From Amycolatopsis bullii (GTDB taxonomy: Bacteria; Actinomycetota; Actinomycetes; Mycobacteriales; Pseudonocardiaceae), in contig NZ_BNAW01000030.1 in the NCBI RefSeq assembly GCF_014654205.1, positions 1 through 64,000 of the forward strand: a stretch of DNA of 64,000 bases, in the 5' to 3' direction. Shown here one piece after another: positions 59,577-64,000 of the stretch. How positions within the stretch are numbered: position 1 is the stretch's first letter; each line of letters starts with the position of its first letter. The notes below the pieces were generated by a model. It was not told the DNA's origin and did no database searches. It was given only the letters and a program-made list of their open reading frames with translations. Made by a program: the position numbers and the translations under genes.

Positions 59577-62500
59577 GGCTCTTCGCCGCGAGGGCGCGCA
59601 GGTCCAGCGGGGTGATCTGGTCGGCGACGACCGACGCGGTGCCCTGGGTGACCTGGGCCTGGCCGCGGATGACCAGCGCCGAGCTGGCGGCGAGGATCTG
59701 TCGGAATTTTGTCCAGGTACTGGGGTGGACCAAGACGTTGATCATGCCGGTTTCGTCTTCGAGGTTCAGGAAGGTGATTCCTCCGGCCGTGGGCGGGCGC
59801 TGCTTGTGGGTGACGGCGCCGCCGACGCGGATCCGGCTGCGGTCGAGGACGTGCAGGACGCGGGCGGCCGGGACGACGCCGAGCCCGTCGAGGTGCTCGC
59901 GCACGAACGAGACCGGGTGCCGGTCGGGGGTGATGCCGGTGGCCCACACGTCCGCGGCCGCGACCTCGAGGGCGGTCATGCCCGGCAGCGCGGGCGCGTC
60001 GACCCCGGTCGCGATCCCGGGCAGATGCCCGGCCCGCGTCCGCGCGGCCGCCCCGGCGGCCCACAGGGCTTGCCGTCGGTCCGGGCCCAGCGCGGTGAAC
60101 GCGCCAGCGGTGGCCAGGGCCTCGGCCACGGGCTGCTTGAGCTGGACGCGCTCGGTGAGCTCGCCGATGCTCTCGTACGGGCCGCCGCGGTCTCGCTCGG
60201 CGACGATCGCGTCGGCGACGTCGGTGCCGACGTGGCGGACCCCGGCCAGCCCGAGCCGCAGCGCCACCCCGCCGGTTGAGCCCGGCTCGGGCTCCAGCGT
60301 GGCGTGGACGAGGGAGGTGTTGATGTCGGGTTCGCGGACGTGGACGCCGTGGCGGCGGGCGTCGGCGACGAGGGACTGCGGTGAGTAGAAGCCCATCGGC
60401 TGGGCGCGCAGCAGCCCGGCGCAGAACGCGGCCGGGTAGTACCGCTTGAACCACGCCGAGGCGTAGACCAGCAGCGCGAACGACATCGAGTGCGCCTCGG
60501 GAAACCCGTAGCCGGAGAAGGCGTGGATCTGCTCGAAGATCCGGGTGGCCAGCTCACGGTCGATGCCGTTGGCCGCGCACCCGGCGAAGAACCGCGCCAT
60601 CAGGGCCTTCATCTTCGCGCTGGAGCGCTTGGCGCCCATCGCGCGGCGCAGCTGGTCGGCCTCGGCCGCGGTGAACGACGCGACGTCGCGGGCCATCTGC
60701 ATGACCTGCTCCTGGAACAGCGGCACCCCCAGCGTCCGGTCCAGGGAGTTGGCGAGGAGGGGGTGGGCGTGGCGCCAGGTCTCCTCACCGCGCCGGCGCC
60801 GGATGTAGGGGTGCACCGAGCCGCCCTGGATCGGGCCGGGCCGGATCAGCGCGACCTCGACGACCAGGTCGTAGAACTTCCGCGGCCGCAGCCGCGGCAG
60901 CGTGGCCAGCTGCGCGCGGGACTCGACCTGGAACACCCCGACCGCGTCGGCGGCGCACAGCATGTCGTAGACCGCCGGGTCCGCGAGGTCGAGCTCACCG
61001 AGGTCGACCCGGCGGCCGTGATGTTCGGCGACGAGGTCGATCGTGTAGTGCAGCGCGGAGAGCATCCCGAGGCCGAGCAGGTCGAACTTGACCAGCCCGA
61101 TCTCGGCGCAGTCGTCCTTGTCCCACTGCAGCACGCTGCGGTCCTTCATGGCCGCCCATTCGACCGGGACGATCTCCGAGACCGGGGTGTGGGCGATGAC
61201 CATCCCGCCGGAGTGCACGCCGAGGTGGCGCGGGGTGTCCTCCAGCCGCGCGGCCAGCTCGCGGACGTCGTCGGGGACGCCGTGCCCGCGCTCACCGGGG
61301 TTGTCGGCGTCGGCGACCCGGTGCCACCGGTCGACGGCCTTGGCGAAGGCGTCCTGCTGGCCGGGGCTGTGCCCGAGCGCCTTCGCCGCGTCCCGGACCG
61401 CCGAGCGCGCCCGGTAGGTGATGACGTTGGCGACCTGGGCGGCGTGCAGCTGGCCGTGCCGGGCGTAGACGTACTGGATCGCCTCCTCCCGGCGGTCGGA
61501 CTCGATGTCGACGTCGATGTCCGGCGGCCCGTCCCGCTCCGGCGCCAGGAACCTCTCGAACAACAGGCCCCAGCGGACCGGGTCGCAGTGGGAAATCCAG
61601 AGCGCGAAGCACACCGCCGAGTTCGCCGCGGATCCACGGCCCTGCGCGAGGATGCCACGCTCGCGGCAGAACCGGACAATGTCCCAGACGACCAGGAAGT
61701 AACCGGGGAAGCCGAGTTCGCGGATGACGGTGAGCTCGTGTTCAAGCTGGGCGTAGGCCTCCGGCGCCTCCGCCGGGGTCCCGTACCGGACGGCCGCGCC
61801 CTCCATCACCAGGTGCCGCAGGTACGCCTCCTCGTCGGCGAACCCGGCCGGGACCGGGAACGGCGGCAGCTTCGGCGCGACCAACGCCAGGTCAAAGCTG
61901 CACTCGACGCCGAGCACGGCGGCGCGGGCGACCGCGCCCGGATACCGGCGCTCGAACATCCGCAGCTGCTCGGCGCCCGAGCGCAAGTACGCCGTCCCGG
62001 CCGCCGGGAGCCAGCCCTCGATCTCCTCGACCGACCGGCGCGCGCGGATCGCGGCGACGGCGTCGGCGTGCCAGGCGTCCTCGGGGCGCGCGTAGTGGAC
62101 GTTGTTCGACACCACCGTCGGCAACCCCAGGTGCTTCGCCATGGCGGCCAGGTGGTCGTTGTGGGTGCTGTCGAGCGGCTGACGGTGGTCAATCAGCTCC
62201 ACGGCGACGTTTCGGAGCCCGAACCGGTCGACGAGCACCCTCATCTCGTCGGCTGCCGCGTCCGGGCCGCGCTGGACGAGGGCCTGGCGGACTGCGCCCT
62301 TACGGCAGCCGGTCAGCACCTGCACGTGCCCGGCCAGCTCATCGACCACCTCGTCCAGGTCGTAGACCGGGCGGCCCTTCTCCTCCCCGCGAGCTGGGCG
62401 TGGGAGATCACCCGGCACAAACCGCCGGTAGCCCTCGATGTCGCGCGCGAGCACCAGCAGGTGCGTGCCTTCGGGGTCCGGCACCCCGGCCTGCGGCGCG

Positions 62501-62670
62501 GACAGCCCGAGGCTCAGCTCGCGCGCGGCGACCGCGAACCGGACCGCGCCGTACATGCCGTCGTGGTCGGTCAGCACGACCGCGTCCAGTTCCAGCCGCG
62601 CGGCCTCCTCCACCAGCGCTTCCGGCGAGGACACACCGTCGAGGAAGCTGCAGTAGGAGTGCGTGTGCAA
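59563..62670 (-). CDS. dnaE2: Error-prone DNA polymerase DnaE2, with damaged PHP domain and 5' end
   Basis: 1035 residues as read. The polymerase core looks intact, with PDIDVDIESDRREE (about 385) and GLVKFDLLGLGML (about 529) supplying the three catalytic Asp residues, the thumb/fingers and the C-terminal OB-fold (ITFLNLEDETGMINVLVHP). Three defects are visible. The frame before HTHSYCSF is broken, so GDSPAWSRKREGY (62750-62788) is out of frame, and the real N-terminus is missing beyond 62788. Eleven residues including FGAEL are deleted from the PHP domain (AARELSLGLS). Compensating indels near 62395-62430 change CRVISHAQLAGG to FVPGDLPRPARG. Translation may start at TTG 62670. Confidence 0.75.
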   Translation of the reverse strand: MHTHSYCSFLDGVSSPEALVEEAARLELDAVVLTDHDGMYGAVRFAVAARELSLGLSAPQAGVPDPEGTHLLVLARDIEGYRRFVPGDLPRPARGEEKGRPVYDLDEVVDELAGHVQVLTGCRKGAVRQALVQRGPDAAADEMRVLVDRFGLRNVAVELIDHRQPLDSTHNDHLAAMAKHLGLPTVVSNNVHYARPEDAWHADAVAAIRARRSVEEIEGWLPAAGTAYLRSGAEQLRMFERRYPGAVARAAVLGVECSFDLALVAPKLPPFPVPAGFADEEAYLRHLVMEGAAVRYGTPAEAPEAYAQLEHELTVIRELGFPGYFLVVWDIVRFCRERGILAQGRGSAANSAVCFALWISHCDPVRWGLLFERFLAPERDGPPDIDVDIESDRREEAIQYVYARHGQLHAAQVANVITYRARSAVRDAAKALGHSPGQQDAFAKAVDRWHRVADADNPGERGHGVPDDVRELAARLEDTPRHLGVHSGGMVIAHTPVSEIVPVEWAAMKDRSVLQWDKDDCAEIGLVKFDLLGLGMLSALHYTIDLVAEHHGRRVDLGELDLADPAVYDMLCAADAVGVFQVESRAQLATLPRLRPRKFYDLVVEVALIRPGPIQGGSVHPYIRRRRGEETWRHAHPLLANSLDRTLGVPLFQEQVMQMARDVASFTAAEADQLRRAMGAKRSSAKMKALMARFFAGCAANGIDRELATRIFEQIHAFSGYGFPEAHSMSFALLVYASAWFKRYYPAAFCAGLLRAQPMGFYSPQSLVADARRHGVHVREPDINTSLVHATLEPEPGSTGGVALRLGLAGVRHVGTDVADAIVAERDRGGPYESIGELTERVQLKQPVAEALATAGAFTALGPDRRQALWAAGAAARTRAGHLPGIATGVDAPALPGMTALEVAAADVWATGITPDRHPVSFVREHLDGLGVVPAARVLHVLDRSRIRVGGAVTHKQRPPTAGGITFLNLEDETGMINVLVHPSTWTKFRQILAASSALVIRGQAQVTQGTASVVADQITPLDLRALAAKSRDFR

Positions 62671-62784
62671 CTCGGCGTACGGCGCCGCAGCTCGCCCGCG
62701 CCGTCGTCGCGGCTGCGGCGCGCCGGCAACCCCTCCGGCGGACGGTAGCCCTCGCGCTTACGCGACCAGGCCGGGGAATCGCCA

Positions 62785-63162
62785 CCGTCGCCGCTACGGC
62801 TACCGCACCCACCGCATTGTCTTCGCCCTCGCCGTCGTGCTCGCCCTCGCCGCCGGACTGAACCTGCTCGCCGGGCACGTCACCACCCACGCCGGCCACC
62901 ACGCCGCCGAACGCGTGCCACCCGCCACCGCGAAACTGACGCCCCCGGCACACCCTGCCCACCCATGGAACTCGCCGGGCTCGGCGTCGACCACGGGCTC
63001 CCACTCGGCGCGACCGGCCTACGCACCCGCTGCGACCTCGACACCGCCACCGGCTGGGGCCAAACCTTCACCGTCATCCTCTGGGCACTCCAAGGCCTCC
63101 TTTGGAGCCTGGCCACCCTCGCCATCGCCGCCTACACCGGACTCGTCCGCAAACCGGCCTGA
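62785..63162 (+). pseudogene. Membrane C-terminus of the pentapeptide-like protein, 5'-truncated
   Basis: The sequence begins abruptly next to the dnaE2 5' fragment with RRYGYRTHRIVFALAVVLAL (one membrane segment). It continues in a second frame from 62965 (GLGVDHGLPLGATGLRTRCD) through a last membrane segment and the ending IAAYTGLVRKPA at 63162. A frame break lies between the two parts near 62930. All repeats and the N-terminus are absent. The copy at 7088-7716 has the same arrangement on the other strand. Confidence 0.6.
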
Positions 63163-63238
63163 CCAGCAACCGCCACGCTGGCAGGGGCTCGGACCTGGGC
63201 AAACGAATACTGCAGCTTCGAATACCGCCTCTCCGCCA
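62790..63238 (+). repeat. Copy 2 of the ~450-bp repeat (inverted relative to 7013-7470)
   Basis: Near-identical to 7013-7470 read on the opposite strand, including the ~75 bases after the stop codon (GGACCTGGGCAAACGAATAC occurs in both). The two copies lie about 55 kb apart in inverted orientation. Confidence 0.75.
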
Positions 63239-63540
63239 GTCAGTGACGGCACCTTCGCCCCGAACTCGACAAGGACGGTCGCCGCGTGCAGATCGTCACG
63301 GCCGCAACCCAGCGCCGGGCCACCGAAACTTGGCGAACAGTCCCGCTCGACCGGTGATCAGCTGGCAGAGCTCGGCCGACGCCTCGTAAGTGAGTGATGC
63401 AGGCCGCATTACTAGAAACCTTGGGTAATGCGCGCCGCGATGTAACGGTTTTGAGGTCCTGCGGATCGACGATCGCGCTGCGGCACGTGGTCCGAGCAAG
63501 CATCACTGCCGTTCCCAAGAGCGCGCGGAGATCCGGGAGG
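63163..63540. other. Spacer after the repeat, possible tail of the last gene
   Basis: Up to 63238 this is the non-coding tail of the repeat. From 63240 to about 63420 two minus-strand frames compete as the 3' end of the pentapeptide gene; one reads LTYEASAELCQLITGRAGLF. No other gene is seen. Confidence 0.35.
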
Positions 63541-64000
63541 TCGCCCGGGCGACCGTAGAAAGTTGCGCGGGCGAACCTGGCGCCGCCCACAACGGTCACA
63601 GAGTCGAGCTCGACGATGCGGGTGAACCTGGCCTCGTCGAACTGGACGCTGCCGGTGAAGGTCGCGCCGACGAACGAGGCGTCGCCGGTGAAGATCGCCT
63701 CGTTGAACCGGAGGTTGCCGGTGAAGGTCGCGCCGACGAACCGGACGCTGCCGGTGAAGGTCGCGCCGACGAACCCGGCGTGGCCGGTAAAGGTCGCGCC
63801 GCGAAACCCGGCGTGGCCGGTAAAGGTCGTACCGCTGAACGAGGCGCCGCCGGTGAAGGTCGCCAAGTGGAACGAGGCGACGGAGAAGGTCGTACCCTCG
63901 AACGAGGCGCCGCCGGTGAAGGTCGCCTTGCTGAACGAGGCGCCGCCGAACTGGACGCCGCTGGTGAAGGTCGCGCCGCCGAACGAGGCGTCGCCGGTGA
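63240..64000 (-). CDS. Pentapeptide-repeat protein, partial at window edge
   Basis: The gene enters from the right edge and reads Pentapeptide_3 repeats: ASFSKATFTGGASFEGTTF, GTTFTGHAGFRGATFTGHAG, and TFTGNLRFNEAIFTGDASF, ending with a short cap (ELDSVTVVGGARFARATFYG) and a Leu-rich helix (DLRALLGTAVMLARTT). These A-x-F-x-G units form the same type of beta helix as in the protein at 54929-56653, but with Thr instead of Gly/Glu at the outer positions. The last ~50 codons before 63240 are doubtful and may reflect a frameshift near 63420. Confidence 0.6.
   Translation of the reverse strand, partial: TGDASFGGATFTSGVQFGGASFSKATFTGGASFEGTTFSVASFHLATFTGGASFSGTTFTGHAGFRGATFTGHAGFVGATFTGSVRFVGATFTGNLRFNEAIFTGDASFVGATFTGSVQFDEARFTRIVELDSVTVVGGARFARATFYGRPGDLPDLRALLGTAVMLARTTCRSAIVDPQDLKTVTSRRALPKVSSNAACITHLRGVGRALPADHRSSGTVRQVSVARRWVAAVTICTRRPSLSSSGRRCRH

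Noticed and set aside
60490-62748. A 752-codon plus-strand ORF opposite dnaE2
   Set aside because: It is an antisense shadow; DnaE2 catalytic motifs are on the minus strand.
1-64000. tRNA, rRNA or riboswitch genes
   Set aside because: I looked for T-loop-like GGTTCGAATCC patterns and conserved rRNA segments on both strands and saw none; this is by eye and not a covariance search.

Overview
The window is very GC-rich, and its genes show strong G/C preference at third codon positions, frequent GTG starts and many ATGA or GTGA stop/start overlaps. SARP-type regulators with NB-ARC and TPR modules, DUF5753-type XRE regulators, PF04672-type S-adenosyl methyltransferases, WXG100/EspC-like proteins and an ImuB/DnaE2 mutasome point to a filamentous actinomycete. 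Pseudonocardiaceae (an Amycolatopsis-like genome) is the best guess. No rRNA, tRNA, CRISPR array or core housekeeping operon was seen. The density of paralogous fragments, truncated genes and frameshifts marks an accessory, recombining region.

Layout. 0.3-2 kb: a secreted guanyl-type RNase and a glycine-rich protein. 2.2-4.9 kb: an IS remnant, then an ABM monooxygenase/MarR/FAD-monooxygenase operon behind a promoter containing the likely MarR operator. 5-7.7 kb: broken genes (STAS, response regulator, TPR, two pentapeptide-like membrane proteins). 8-17.4 kb: two secreted NucA/NucB-type nucleases, an FG-GAP protein, an imuB-dnaE2 remnant, a GGDEF protein and a beta-rich protein directly after the second nuclease. 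17.7-25.3 kb: membrane and FHA proteins, a SARP regulator and a divergent run of small exported proteins. 25.5-31.1 kb: SDR/TetR and LacI/MFS divergent pairs and a NUDIX hydrolase. 31.1-41.1 kb: a zinc-ribbon/XRE/TPR regulator divergent, across a perfect 14-bp palindrome, from a chain of overlapping small genes ending in an XRE regulator and a PF04672 methyltransferase; then a secreted protease and a second methyltransferase/XRE block. 41.3-43.8 kb: a WXG100-like/hydrolase/lipoprotein operon. 43.8-47.6 kb: a CHAP protein, a DprA paralog and decaying small genes. 48-50.8 kb: a second SARP regulator translationally coupled to an 11-codon leader. 50.8-53.1 kb: a minus-strand operon YbaB, EspC-like protein, papain-fold toxin, putative immunity protein. 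53.6-64 kb: a mosaic of pentapeptide genes, three copies of a GNAT gene, an eCIS-effector-like protein, a Mu-type transposase remnant and a nearly complete dnaE2.

How it works together. The coherent working units are the exported toxin/immunity operon, the second ESX-like operon, the secreted hydrolases (RNase, two NucA/NucB nucleases, S1 protease, CHAP) and several regulator/target pairs with visible operators. Together they suggest extracellular competition and tightly regulated small operons. The repeats, a ~450-bp pair in opposite orientation 55 kb apart and the GNAT/pentapeptide cassettes, show that homologous recombination and deletion have shaped both flanks. Many single-base frame breaks could be true decay or assembly errors, and only raw reads would tell.
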